A stretch of DNA of 64,000 bases from Lingula anatina (Eukaryota; Brachiopoda; Lingulata; Lingulida; Lingulidae), in the NCBI RefSeq assembly GCF_001039355.2, contig NW_019776110.1:1-64000 (forward strand), given 5' to 3'. The notes beneath the pieces were generated by a model. That model was given only the letters and a program-made list of their open reading frames with translations, did no database searches and was not told where the DNA came from. Below are positions 39,797 through 60,830 of this stretch, one piece after another (position 1 is the first letter of the stretch; each line of letters opens with the position of its first letter). Both the position numbers and the translations under genes were made by a program.

Positions 39797-40120
39797 AAAC
39801 TTCAAGTAAAATGATCCGATCAGGCTGGTTTTCATACTCGAACTGTATTTTAAGGATGTTCATCAATAATGTTAGTTTAGAGACAATAAGGGAACAATAA
39901 GGGGCAATAAGGAAAACGTGTTTCCTGTATTTCATATAGCACAATATACCGGAAAAAAAAACAGCATAATTTCAAGAAAAATAATCCAGTCAGGCTGGTT
40001 TCAGTAAACACACCTGTAAGTTTGAAGACAAAAGACCCAAAGGATTACCTCGAAATGTGCTACTTGTATTCAAATAGTATAATATATGCTGAAAAAAAAA
40101 ACAGTATAAACTGTGTAAAA
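39797..40120 (+). repeat. Two diverged tandem units of about 165 bp
   Basis: CTTCAAGTAAAATGATCC with CAGGCTGGTTTTCA recurs as TTTCAAGAAAAATAATCC with CAGGCTGGTTTCAG, and GAAAAAAAAACAGCATAA recurs as GAAAAAAAAAACAGTATAA. It immediately follows the LINE tail. Confidence 0.5.
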
Positions 40121-42950
<2,830 letters not shown>

Positions 42951-42955
42951 ATATC

Positions 42956-42961
42956 TTTATT
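42956..42961 (-). terminator. Polyadenylation signal AATAAA of the ankyrin gene
   Basis: On the minus strand the context is TTGTGCAATAAAGATATT followed by a T/G-rich stretch (TTTCTTGTTT). It is the first exact AATAAA I found downstream of the ankyrin stop codon and implies a 3' UTR of about 1.6 kb. Cleavage would be expected near 42935-42945. Confidence 0.5.
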
Positions 42962-44552
42962 GCACAACAACGGCGTATAATTAAGTTCAGTGGCACGTGT
43001 GCTAAGAATGGCCACGACAATAATCACGACTAAACAGATCTGGTATAATATAATTACAACACCATATCATTTCTTATCAATAAATATAGAAGTTGGAATG
43101 TTCTAACAGGTGCACAATTAACATTGTGCACCGCAGGCAGTTTTATAGAGAGTTGTAAAGAATGTAATTTCACGCATCCATACTATACCTAGTTTTGGTA
43201 CTTTGCCTGACTTAAATTCTTCTAAAAACGTCATAAATATGCAGTCAATATTACGCCTCTACTGCTTCATTATCACATCCATTGGTATGTCAATTAAAAA
43301 TGCGCGCTACGTTGATGTTACGTGCGTGCGTGCGTGCGTGCTACCTCGAAACGAACCTCTAGTTTAATGGAATAACGTGTCCCAAATCTCAAGTTTATAC
43401 ACCACATCACCCTTATTACTTCACACCAGAAACTGGCCATGCACCAATGCATTCATGGACCCCAACTCTCTTCATATTGGCGGTTATTCCTAATATTAAA
43501 ATACCTGTATTAACCAAAGGAAACCATAACGACATCACAAGCAGCCACCGCGTGTCATGCTAATCATCAGCGGTGTAATGACATAAAGACTGAGCTGAAG
43601 GTTCGCGTGTTACTGATAACAGACGCGTATCTCTCTCGTCCCTGCTACGACAAGGAAACTATTAATTCCAGAAGAGAGTCCTATGTGATTTAAACACGAC
43701 CCCTTAACCAGGCACGTCCGTGAGCATTACAGCGGCGTGACGCGTTCAATAGAGAGGTTTAACTATCAGACTTTGTGAGCAAATTGTTACAGGTATTAAG
43801 TATCACAATACACAGGTTGTTACTCTGTTATTAGAAGTGCATCGAGAGATAAAGGTTGCGACCCTTATGCCATGCCTCGAGACGCCTGATCAAAGACAAA
43901 ATGAAGCACGATGTAAGCTTTGCCCCTCTCTCTCTCCCTTAATGGTCCCTGATTTCCCTTTACTCCACATAAGCCACCAGCAAGTCATTAATGCACGCCT
44001 CCAATGGACAAAATAAAATCAACTTGACCAATCATGAGATTTACGATGCACATATATTTAAATAACTGATGTGTCGCATGACAATTTGCGGCACCGACTT
44101 GTCTTTGGTATTGAGCGACAAACACAATAGTGTCCGACAAATAAAAAACCCGAAAATACATGACGTTAAATAGTCAAAGTTGCACCAAAGTATTCAGACG
44201 CGTGAGGTCACCACTGGCCTTCTGACGTTAAATAACCACGTGATCGATCTCAATATATTTCTGTGCGTCTGTTTTCGACGCGTCTTGAATATACATTTAA
44301 GATACGTAAGCTTAGACATGTCGTTCGCATTATTAAGCTGCCAGTCTCTGCTATTGATTGACATTGAACTTTTTACCAGAATAAAGTCTGTCTTTATCTT
44401 GGAAACTACTAACATACGAAGACTGTATATTCCAATCTGACGTCAGAGAGTTTGATGACGGTTCGATATTTGAGTCCTTTGGCGAAGATAAACTGTGCGC
44501 AGATTTCGAAATCTGTCGGCTGTACATATCATTTGGATTAAGCCTTACGTCA

Positions 44553-52061
<7,509 letters not shown>

Positions 52062-52100
52062 AGTCCCCGATAATATCCAAGCGGGCGCTTTGCGTGCCGA

Positions 52101-52180
52101 CGTTTATGTACTATACAAGTATTTCCTCGTTCGGGAAGCTTGTTCTCATTGGCTGACCCTCGCAAGGTCGTGACGTACTT
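52101..52180 (-). promoter_or_regulatory. Putative ankyrin-gene promoter
   Basis: Upstream of the exon 1 ATG the minus strand shows, in order, a CRE-type TACGTCA (52177-52171), a consensus CCAAT box in AGCCAATGAG (52152-52148), and TATA-like TTGTATAG (about 52118-52111) or CATAAA (52108-52103). Spacing is reasonable for a start near 52080-52090. Local CpG density is higher than in most of the window. No transcription start is demonstrated. Confidence 0.35.
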
Positions 52181-52792
52181 TGAAGGTCAGTAAATCATTT
52201 GGGGATATAACACAGCTTGCTGTACGGCGAACGGCTCTCTCGCGGAACTTTGGGATCGTTGAGAACTAGCTTCTAATACTCAGAATCGTAAGAGTTTGAA
52301 GGGTGAGGGTGACGTAGAGGTTGATTGAATTTCAGCGTATCTGTTCTGCTTCTTTCGTATAGGCCCGTGGTAGACTACAGCTAGGTGTTGGTTATGGCGA
52401 TTTTTTTTTTTTTAGACTCCGCGTCTAACTCGCTTTGATATGTACATTTACCTGGTTAACCGGCAACCACTGAACTTTGCACAAAAGAAATTTTACCTAA
52501 ATAGGACCTACAAGTTTTTAAAATCATTTTTAAATAATTAAAAAAAGTCAATCCAATATATATATTTTTTAGAATAAATTTAACCCCATGTGTAGAAAAG
52601 TTCACATTTAACTCCCTTTTCCATCGTTTTATTCGCAAATATATTTCCGTTGAATCTTGAGTAAAGCCAGCCGCATAAGCTAGGTCAGTAGTAAATGTAC
52701 GAGTAGGCTATATATCTCCAACGACCGTAAATTTGTCTGACCGACAAACAACCAGAGATTGAGTGCTAATTTGTAAATGGGAATGAACGTTG

Positions 52793-52991
52793 CAGGGGCG
52801 GATTCAGGATTATTTGAAGGAGGTGGGTGAGGTCCGCAGATGGGAAGCCGACCCCCCCCCCCCCCCCCCCCCCCCTTGGCGTGGGGGTCAGGGCTCACGA
52901 AAAATTTTGGTATTTTAGAGGGCGAACGGTGCCATTTTTTCAGAAATTGAAGGCTGAGTCAAGACCTAGTATCCTCCTAAAACCGCCACTG
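52793..52991 (+). mobile_element. CAGGGGCGG-ended MITE with poly-C
   Basis: Ends CAGGGGCGGATTCAGGAT and ATCCTCCTAAAACCGCCACTG are inverted repeats. Direct CGTTG borders both sides (52788-52792, 52992-52996). A 24-C run lies inside. It shares ATTTGAAGG and TTGGTATTTTAGAGGGCGA with the copy at 29753. Confidence 0.68.
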
Positions 52992-52996
52992 CGTTG

Positions 52997-54368
52997 CAGT
53001 CAAAGGAATCCATACAATAATTATTTCCTGTAATATTGGATACCTTGTCTTTTATTTCCTAAAATAGAATTGATTAAATGGGACGCAAAAGGAAATAGAT
53101 ATTGCAGAATTGTACATTAATGAGATTGATCGAACTTATTTAGTATCATGTACGTAGCTAAATTGGCTGACGTGAAAAAAAAATGTGTATAAATTTTACT
53201 GTTGTGATTTATATCCGTCCGTTCGTCCGTCCCTCTTTCAGTTAGTCAGTCATTTCGTTTCAGTCTTTGTGAAAATTTGGGAGGTCAAGACATTGGACAA
53301 AAGATAGTTGTACGTGGTCTGGGTTCGTAAAATTATCCCGATTTTCTCAATATTCGGTTTCCCCAAGGAAATACGTACCCGACAACCCGGGATTCCTGTG
53401 GTAAGACAAGCCGCCAGTTCAATGATGACTTATTAATTCCCGAGGGCAGGGGGGTCAGGCTATCAGTGACACCTGTGGTGACGTTAAAAAATAATCAATT
53501 ATATGACGACTTTTCCGTCTTTTTTATTTATTCATGTCATTTTTTTTTACATAATACTGTATTGTAGTTATTTCCCCACACGTAGACGTGTCAGTGAAAG
53601 GAAATGATAGATTTTCGAATATATATTTTATAATATACATGAATAAATTAACAGCCATGCACAGCTTAATGTTTTGGTAACTGGCACTTGAACGAAGTAT
53701 GTATGAAGAAAATAATGAAAGTGAAAAAATGTAAAGCAGCAAGAGTATTAAGTATAGATTTTTGTGGGTTTGGAGTGGTTGTGGGGAAATCAATTAAGTA
53801 ATTAACCCAGGGCACAATTTACCCCCCCCCCTCGACCACTCCCCCCATCCCCACCGGGCCAACATTTTCTGGCGCAATTGTAACCAGCTGTTCCCCTTTT
53901 TGCCACATAGAACTAGAGATAGATATGAGAGATAGCGTAATAGATTCAGCCACATGCAGGCCCACAGCAAGCGGAAAATTAATGTTTTTCGACAATTATG
54001 ATTGGTTCACAGTGACAACCCATGTTATTAGAATTATTAATAATTTCCTTCTCTGTGAATGAATCCTTTAGGAAGCCGTGCAATCAGTCGACGCATCAGT
54101 ATCTATTAACGGAGAGTTTCACAAACTGAGGGTGTCTTAACTTTTAGACCAAAGATTAGGTGTATTTCGGTTTAAGATAAATCCACAGTAGCCCATTTGA
54201 ATAAAGTATTGGTCTGAAACATAAACCATATATTCCCTGCTATAAGACAGGCACAATACTTTATATTATTGCACTACTACTGATTCATGTTGAGTAAAAG
54301 TGGACTTAAATTTGGGACTCAAAATTTAGACCAGTTTCCGGGTTATAGCTAAATGCAGCGAAACCGGC
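52997..54368. other. No gene recognised
   Basis: Unique AT-rich sequence upstream of the ankyrin promoter, with a C run near 53822 and no family motifs in either strand. Confidence 0.5.
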
Positions 54369-54515
54369 CTGGTGTAACGAAACAGAGGGTCCGTGTAACA
54401 GAAAGTCCGCCCTCCATTTAGTTATAAAGGTAGGGTTAGCCTGACCAAGAAACTCAAGTACAAATGAATGGGACTCTCCATCATGGGGAACTCTCTGTCA
54501 CGTCACCACACATCC
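54369..54515 (-). mobile_element. CCGGTGTAACG-ended MITE, copy 2
   Basis: Reverse-orientation copy: CTGGTGTAACGAAACAGAGG at the left, AACAGAAAGTCCGCCCTCC and TAGGGTTAGCC inside, and CTCTCTGTCACGTCACC at the right. It lacks the CTAGATTTTGA block, so it carries an internal deletion relative to copies 1 and 3. Confidence 0.6.
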
Positions 54516-54990
54516 CGGGACAGGAGATATACCTAGATACACAACCGGTCTGACGAATTAAGATAACTGTTCACAATTATACATTAGCGGTTTATCACTT
54601 CCCACAATGGATCGTTGTCACACGTATCTCCATATGTATGATAATATCTGCTTTTATTCTACACGTGAATCACGGCATGAATGAACAGGAATGAATGATA
54701 ATTAAGGACGCACTTCTTCCTTATTTTTTCCGCGTTTTTATATATCTTTTCCTTTGTTTATATATTGATTTTAGGGCGCGAAACAAACTTCGAATTTTTT
54801 ACAGAATTTACATGGAATATAATGGATTGGGATACTTTTTTCTTTTTTCCCGTTGCATCTCTCTCTATCTCCATGTGATTGTTAATTTCTCAGTTTTCTC
54901 AGCTTTTATACAATGATGTTATGTATTTCACATTCTTTAACTCCACAATTTTCATGTTTTTTTCACGATATCAACTTACATCGATATCTA

Positions 54991-55105
54991 AAATTCGAGT
55001 GCGTTGGAAACAAGAGGAGGTCTGTTTAACTGATTGTATTCAGCGAGAGTTCCTGCGAAGTTGGATCGATCTTCGTAGACCAATAGATTAAGTGGGAATG
55101 AGCCC
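54991..55105 (+). mobile_element. Half of a Harbinger-like MITE, copy H
   Basis: Only the right half is present. It carries GAAACAAGAGGAGG and ATTCAGCGAGAG, shared with the element at 58141, and ends GTGGGAATGAGCCC like the element at 18811. The left half is missing, and an AT-rich coding-less stretch lies upstream. Confidence 0.6.
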
Positions 55106-57062
55106 TTGTGGCGAGTATAAGATGGCACAATGGGACCCCCCCCCCCCGCCCCCCCCCTTTAGGGGAACTGCTTCCCTCTCAACCCCCTCTGCCCCTGTCC
55201 CGCTCTCTCACAAAAACAATATGACACATCAGGAACAAAAGCAAGCAATGTCTATCTATGTGACTTACATATTACAGGAAAAATGACCGAGCGAAGAGGG
55301 ACAAAACTACGTTATCTCCCCCCCCCCCTTCTCTCTCGCCACCGCCAGCCCAAAATGAGATTGTTGATTTTTAAATTAAATCATGGAGACACACTTCAAA
55401 GAGGTACTTTGAAGAAGGGGGTGGGTGATATCCCCATTCTTAATAATTTGGGTCTTTCAGGGTGATTTGACTCAAGTGAAATGACAATCAAGTCGGCCCC
55501 AGTGGCTAGTTTCGCGCCTGCCAGTCTTATTTTAAAAAAATGACCGCATATCACGTTTCGAGGAATTAAAAACCATATATCGATGAAGGAAACGATAAGT
55601 TCAGTGACAAGCTGGGTGTTTTATCTATTCCCTCATGTTTCAATAGAATGATCTCTTTGAAGACAACCCGAAATCCGACATGACCCCTTATCTTTAACTT
55701 AACATCGTGCCCCGTCCTGTATGTAACACAGTGAAGTGGAGGAGGGGGGATACAGGGAAATACACTACATGTCTTTAAAATTGATTAAGTTACGTTAACA
55801 TTGGTTAACAGATAAGTCAGCATAGGTGTAAATTTCTCCCGGGAAAAGGAGCCGAGAGAATAACTAACTTCATAGAAAATATGAGCCATCCAGTCTGTAT
55901 AATTTACGTGTGTTGCGGGGGGCAAAATTGGATAAAATGAAATATAAAAAAGAGGGGGAGATGTTCGCTTTTATACATATGTAAAAAAACTTTGACGATT
56001 TCGACAACTGACGCTAATTGCGAATAAAGCAAGAGGGGATCATCCCTACCACCAAACTTAAAAAATATAATCAAAGGATAACCTTAAATTTAATCATATT
56101 TTTATATTGTACAAAAAAAAAGCAAAGTTAAAAATTCCAATGACAAAATATAGATGAAAAAAATTCCAGTTTAAATTTAATGGGGAATAGATAATTTTCC
56201 AAATAGTACGAACGAACCAGGAACGTAGAATTTTTCCATTCTTTATAAGAGAACCGTTATCAGAAGAAATTGATCGATTAGAAGCTGATAGGCATGTGTG
56301 ATCATTAAGGATATTTGAGCGACTTAAAAATTTGGCAGGCGATGTGCAGTGTTTTTTATTTTTAATCTCCCTCGACCGGATTGAGAGTTTAGAACCACAA
56401 TACTGTTTTCAAATTTATCATCCTTACATTTAGAAACTTTTATTGCGGTGGCAGGTAAGTTTACTTTCCTTTCCCTTTCGAAGAAACCATCAAAAATACG
56501 CCCCTTTTTCTACTTTTTTTCAGTGTGTCAAGATAACAGAGAGATGCGGTTGTTTAAAATAATTGTAAATAAGTACATCATTACTTCTCTTTTTTAACGT
56601 ACCGATATGTAATGACATAATGATAAAGGTACACCACTTTTTAGCGTGCGCCGTGCCACATCGCACGTACAACCATTCAGATAGCGGCGCCTCTCCTTTT
56701 TAATCCTGTTTGCGAAGTGTTGCACTCTGATGGCTTTATCTTTTATTTACCATTTCATCGTGGTCAACTAGTGAAGGAAATTCGTGTCAGGCAAATCCAC
56801 AACATAGTCGAATTAACCGCTACTCAAATCGGTTGTTAGGATTCGTTTGTTCAGTTTCCTCGAACTGTTCGAATCCTGACCACATTTTATTATATGTGTG
56901 TGACAAGGAACGGCTATTAGATAAAGCACATTTGAATTGATGGCAGTAATATTTCATAATCCGTTTTAAGGATAGTTAATAAGCCAGGAAACTATGTAAT
57001 AAAAATCGACCAAATTCCGTGTGGCGATGTTTCTTACTGATACCATGCACTTTTAAAATCCG
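55106..57062. other. No gene recognised
   Basis: Two C-rich runs (55135-55158, 55319-55328) and otherwise unique AT-rich sequence. Confidence 0.5.
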
Positions 57063-57235
57063 TAGCTGGTTGACGTAACAGAGAGTCCCGCATGATAGAG
57101 AGTCCGGTTCCCATTAATTTTCACAGGGAAGGCTCGTCCTAGATTTTGACTCACTTGCGTCAAACTCACCCTAACCTGTATAATAAAGGGGAGGGTGGAC
57201 TCTCTGTTACACGGACCTTCGGTTTCGTCACCTCG
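57063..57235 (+). mobile_element. CCGGTGTAACG-ended MITE, copy 3
   Basis: Left GGTTGACGTAACAGAGAGTC, middle CGTCCTAGATTTTGACTCAC and CACCCTAACC, right GGACCTTCGGTTTCGTCACC. The ends are an inverted repeat. It aligns along its length with copy 1 in the same orientation. Confidence 0.62.
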
Positions 57236-57626
57236 GTAAAAGCCTGGTTGCCCTGAAATGGTGTACATGTAATACACGTTTACACATGAACGTGCAAGCC
57301 CTTAAACTGTAAAAGTTCATTCTCATCCCACTCCGAAGAAAATTGTGGCTTTACCAAAGAAACGGGACTTAACCGAGCGATTTCTCCAACTCACAGGTTT
57401 AATCCCCGTCAACTGCTCTTTTCACATGTAATGGGCAAGGATGCCCAGCGAAACGATGCAAAGAACCCAACTTGGACGACCCAACAAGCAAAAATCTGGA
57501 GCCACGAGTGATATTTATTTATTCATTCATTCATTTATTTATCAATTGATTTTTATTGTGTAATTGGCATAGATAATGATCTTACAGCCAGGAATGTGTG
57601 GTTTGATAAAACATAGTATTGTTCCA

Positions 57627-57684
57627 TGACGTCATTATTGACTCATGACGTCATCACCAAATATCATATTGACCGATGACGTAC
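57627..57684. promoter_or_regulatory. CRE/AP-1 bZIP-site cluster
   Basis: Exact TGACGTCA at 57627-57634, exact TGACTCA at 57639-57645 directly abutting a second exact TGACGTCA at 57646-57653, and TGACGTAC at 57677-57684. These match the binding sites of CREB/ATF and Jun/Fos families. Function and target gene are unknown; the ankyrin promoter is 5.5 kb away. Confidence 0.5.
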
Positions 57685-57922
57685 TTGACCATTAAGAAAA
57701 TTAGACCAATCAAAGAAAAAGAAATATCTTATTATTCAGACGACAACAATGTTGGATGACATGTACCAATTTTTGAGGACAATAACAATTTTAATAATTA
57801 CTGTGAAATAAATATCTGATACAACAATCGTCAACTTTTGTTTTAAGTCAGTTTGTTGTCTTGCAAACCTCAGTAAGGGTCAGTCTAATATTTGAATCTA
57901 TTTTCTATTTTCTTATGTTTTC

Positions 57923-57925
57923 TAT

Positions 57926-57956
<31 letters not shown>

Positions 57957-57958
57957 TT
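57923..57958. repeat. (ATTT)n microsatellite
   Basis: About nine ATTT units. A similar AAAT tract lies at 63497-63520. Confidence 0.9.
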
Positions 57959-58140
57959 GCTGGGGGAGCTATGTCATTTTATGCTGTGTTCAATCAAAGT
58001 TGCGCCATGCCTTTATATTTTATCCACAATAGCTAGATGTAGGGCCTACAACTATTGACATTGCGAGTACTTTGTTCTCTCAGCCCAACCCAAGAGTTTC
58101 AGCTGAGGGTGGTACGGCTCTTCTGACAAACACAAAATAA

Positions 58141-58362
58141 GGGTGTGTTCACAATGAAAATATTGTACTAGGTTGTTCGATCTAACCCCGCTCTCGCTGA
58201 ATGCAGATTAACAGATAAACACAACTCCCGTGTCAGAATACAGAAAAGCTGGTGATTATACGAGTACATTGGAAACAAGAGGAGGCGTGTTAATCTGTTA
58301 ACCTGATTGCATTCAGCGAGGTTCCCCGCTGAGTGCGATGGTATTATAGTGAACGCACACGA
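58141..58362 (+). mobile_element. Harbinger-like MITE, second subfamily, copy G
   Basis: Preceded by TAA (58138-58140). The left end GGGTGTGTTCACAATG pairs with the right end ATAGTGAACGCACAC, then CTCGCTGAATGCAGATTAAC pairs with TGCATTCAGCGAG. The right target duplication is not preserved. The inner right half is shared with the half element at 54991. Confidence 0.65.
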
Positions 58363-58626
58363 AGTTACTCCAAGTACTCTAGGGTCATAACCTACTCTGT
58401 GACAATCATATCAACATTACTACATGACGTTTATGAACCCCACCGTAACCGCAAAAATGCTGTTTACTACCTTCTCGCCTCTGTTTATATTGGGTGAATT
58501 TTTTAGGTTAACGGGTGGAAATGTCCTCAACCAACGTCACGGCGCGAGTGCTCTATGTTCCTCATGGCAGATAAGACAGAGGTGAGGTTAGAAGACATAA
58601 ATTATCTTCGTGCTTCCATCCAGACG

Positions 58627-58680
58627 TGACGTCAGTACCGTGGACGCACGAGAGAAGTAAATTGTGACGTAGATGACGTG
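58627..58680. promoter_or_regulatory. Second CRE-site cluster
   Basis: Exact TGACGTCA at 58627-58634, then TGACGTAG (58665) and TGACGTGC (58675), the latter two in the same direction. About 1 kb from the cluster at 57627. Confidence 0.35.
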
Positions 58681-59609
58681 CTGTCCTATCACAGAAATGG
58701 TTAACGGCAGCGGGGAAAATGGAGATGTTGACAATTCTCTAAGGTGTAAACAGTGGGTAAAAATAGCACACCAGTGTCAATACGGGGTCGCGGATGTTCA
58801 ATGACTGTTTCATCAAGGTAGACTAAAATAAACGTGACAGCAAGGACATTTTGGTAAACAAGGTGTTTTTAAAACTATTTTTATCGTCGTTATTATTTTG
58901 TTTGTCTGTATTTTTTTCTTTTTTGCTTTTTAGAGTGCCCTCCCGCCCACTCAACCTACATCACTAAGTTCAAAATTACTGAGACCTCCTCCCTCATTTC
59001 AGTTAATCGTCATGGCGGTGAATAAATCAGAGGCTGTAAATATTATTACAGCGAACATGGATAAGCAAATGCGTAAATAAACCAAGCGTACCACTAGGGC
59101 AAGCCGTGAATACTCCGACAAAAATTCATACTTGATTTATAATTTCACAGAAGGAGTCTTTCCTGGTACTGGACTTACAAGTGATACCAGTGCTGTTTAT
59201 TTCACTTCTTCCTCAATTACTGCCCGTGTTTTTCAGCCCAGGCGGTAATCTTACTTAACCCGTGGGATTAATGGGTTTTTTTTAATGGTTTGTGTTTCGT
59301 GGAAAAGTTAAACTTAATTCACAAGTTATGGGTCGTTAATGAAGGCAGTCTATTGTTCGAATAGAATTGACGCGCGACCGAGTTAACCTTTATTAACGCT
59401 GATATTATTCCTAAAAATGATTGAGTTCTATAATTCTTTGAAATAGAACAGAAATGAAAAGCGTAATTAATAACTATGCTTATATGTATGATACATGATT
59501 TGTGTTCATGATAAATCTGTGAACACACCAAAATAGAATAATTTATCAGTTAGAATAATTTATTAGTGATTATTTATAAGTACAGATCTAGAATGGTAAA
59601 GCACCATTC

Positions 59610-59610
<1 letters not shown>

Positions 59611-59658
<48 letters not shown>

Positions 59659-59681
59659 TGTTGTTGTTGTTGTTGTTGTTG
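59611..59681. repeat. (ATT)n-(GTT)n compound microsatellite
   Basis: About 15 ATT units followed by about 7 GTT units. Confidence 0.95.
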
Positions 59682-60539
59682 TACAAGGTCGTGATGTTCT
59701 ATGTACCAGTGCAAAAATAACTTGCATTAACTTGATAATAAACAACTGTATAGTCAGTGTACCCAGTGGTCCGCCTTGAGAACACCCACCTTGAATGTAT
59801 TGGGGATAGCTTTCTTCTTGGAAATGTAACTTGACGCTAACAGTAACGTTACGAAAGTTTGGAGAAATAATATGTGGAAAATAAATATAAACTATGTCGA
59901 AAACGCCCTATCGGTGTTAGGAATTTATTCGTTCCAAGAGGCCTTGAGTTAATGGAAATTGAAAAGTAAACTGAAGCAAAATTAGCTATTAAACTTAGGC
60001 TAAGATTTGGTAAGAGCCACGGTGTATACTTTACCGCAATTCAAAGAAAACTATAACACAAAGACTATAAAGTTGGGAGTTTGTTCAATGTTTGTTGATG
60101 CTACATTACGGTTTAAATGTATATACCCTACATAGTTATCTGAATAAGGCTACCACCGTCTCGTTAATACACACAGTTAGAAAGCCGGTATCGATCCTAT
60201 CTGTAAACACAAACTTAATGAGACCCTAAAAGTACATTTGTCCTTAAAAGCGGGAAATAATGTGATTTTTCAGACGCCAGCGGAAGGCGGTGCCTATTTT
60301 CCTAAACTGCTTTTTTTCGGAGAATTTTGAACGTCGCAGTGGCCCTTATTCTACGTGGGTGAGACGGCTTTTAATAATCCTTCACATTTTGGGCAGAAAA
60401 TAAGTAGATCTACCTTCCGGTCGTGGTCTAATTCTAGGTCTTGTCCTGTAACTTAACTCAGGATGACGAAGATATTGTAAGTTTAAAGAGTATTTTATCA
60501 ACTTCTGTATCATATCCGGTATAAAGAAGCCAAGGGCCC

Positions 60540-60830
60540 CAATAGATTCTCACAGGTCAGCGTTAGCGTAACGTTAGTGGGTCAAAATCTAGGACGGACC
60601 TAACCGGAACAAATCAATGGAAACCGGATCCCGTGCGAACGGGGGCGTCTCGATAGTCCGAAGGTTCATTGGTTCGAAAAACGGTAACATTTTCATCGGT
60701 TTTTTAATCAAGGGTTCATTGGTCCGAAGGTTCTGTAGTGAACATTCGGACCGATGAACCTTCGGACTATTGAACCTTCGGACTATTGCTACGGCCCCGT
60801 GCGAACCAGGACTTTCTCACACATGAGACC
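60540..60830 (-). mobile_element. CCGGTGTAACG-family copy 4, interrupted
   Basis: Reverse-orientation relic recognised by GGGTCAAAATCTAGGACG and ATCAATGGAAACCGG. It is split by a nested 158-bp element; beyond it the sequence resumes with CAGGACTTTCTCACAC, equivalent to GGACTCTCTG in copy 3. The outer ends are degraded. Confidence 0.55.
60641..60798 (+). mobile_element. Nested 158-bp inverted-repeat element with 8-bp target duplication
   Basis: Flanked by identical GTGCGAAC (60633-60640 and 60799-60806). The left end GGGGGCGTCTCGATAGTCCG pairs with the right end CGGACTATTGCTACGGCCCC with four differences, extending into GAAGGTTCA. The motif ATAGTCCGAAGGTTCA occurs three times counting both strands. 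Non-coding. An 8-bp duplication fits hAT- or P-like transposases; the superfamily is unproven. Confidence 0.68.

Noticed and set aside
44194-44440. Frames of 73 and 86 codons on both strands downstream of the ankyrin stop
   Set aside because: Mutually overlapping on opposite strands in the presumed 3' UTR, without motifs; distinct from the 44351-44659 frame discussed above.
57376-57420. GGTTTAATCCCCGTC resembling a T arm
   Set aside because: Only one box-like piece; the rest does not fold as a tRNA.
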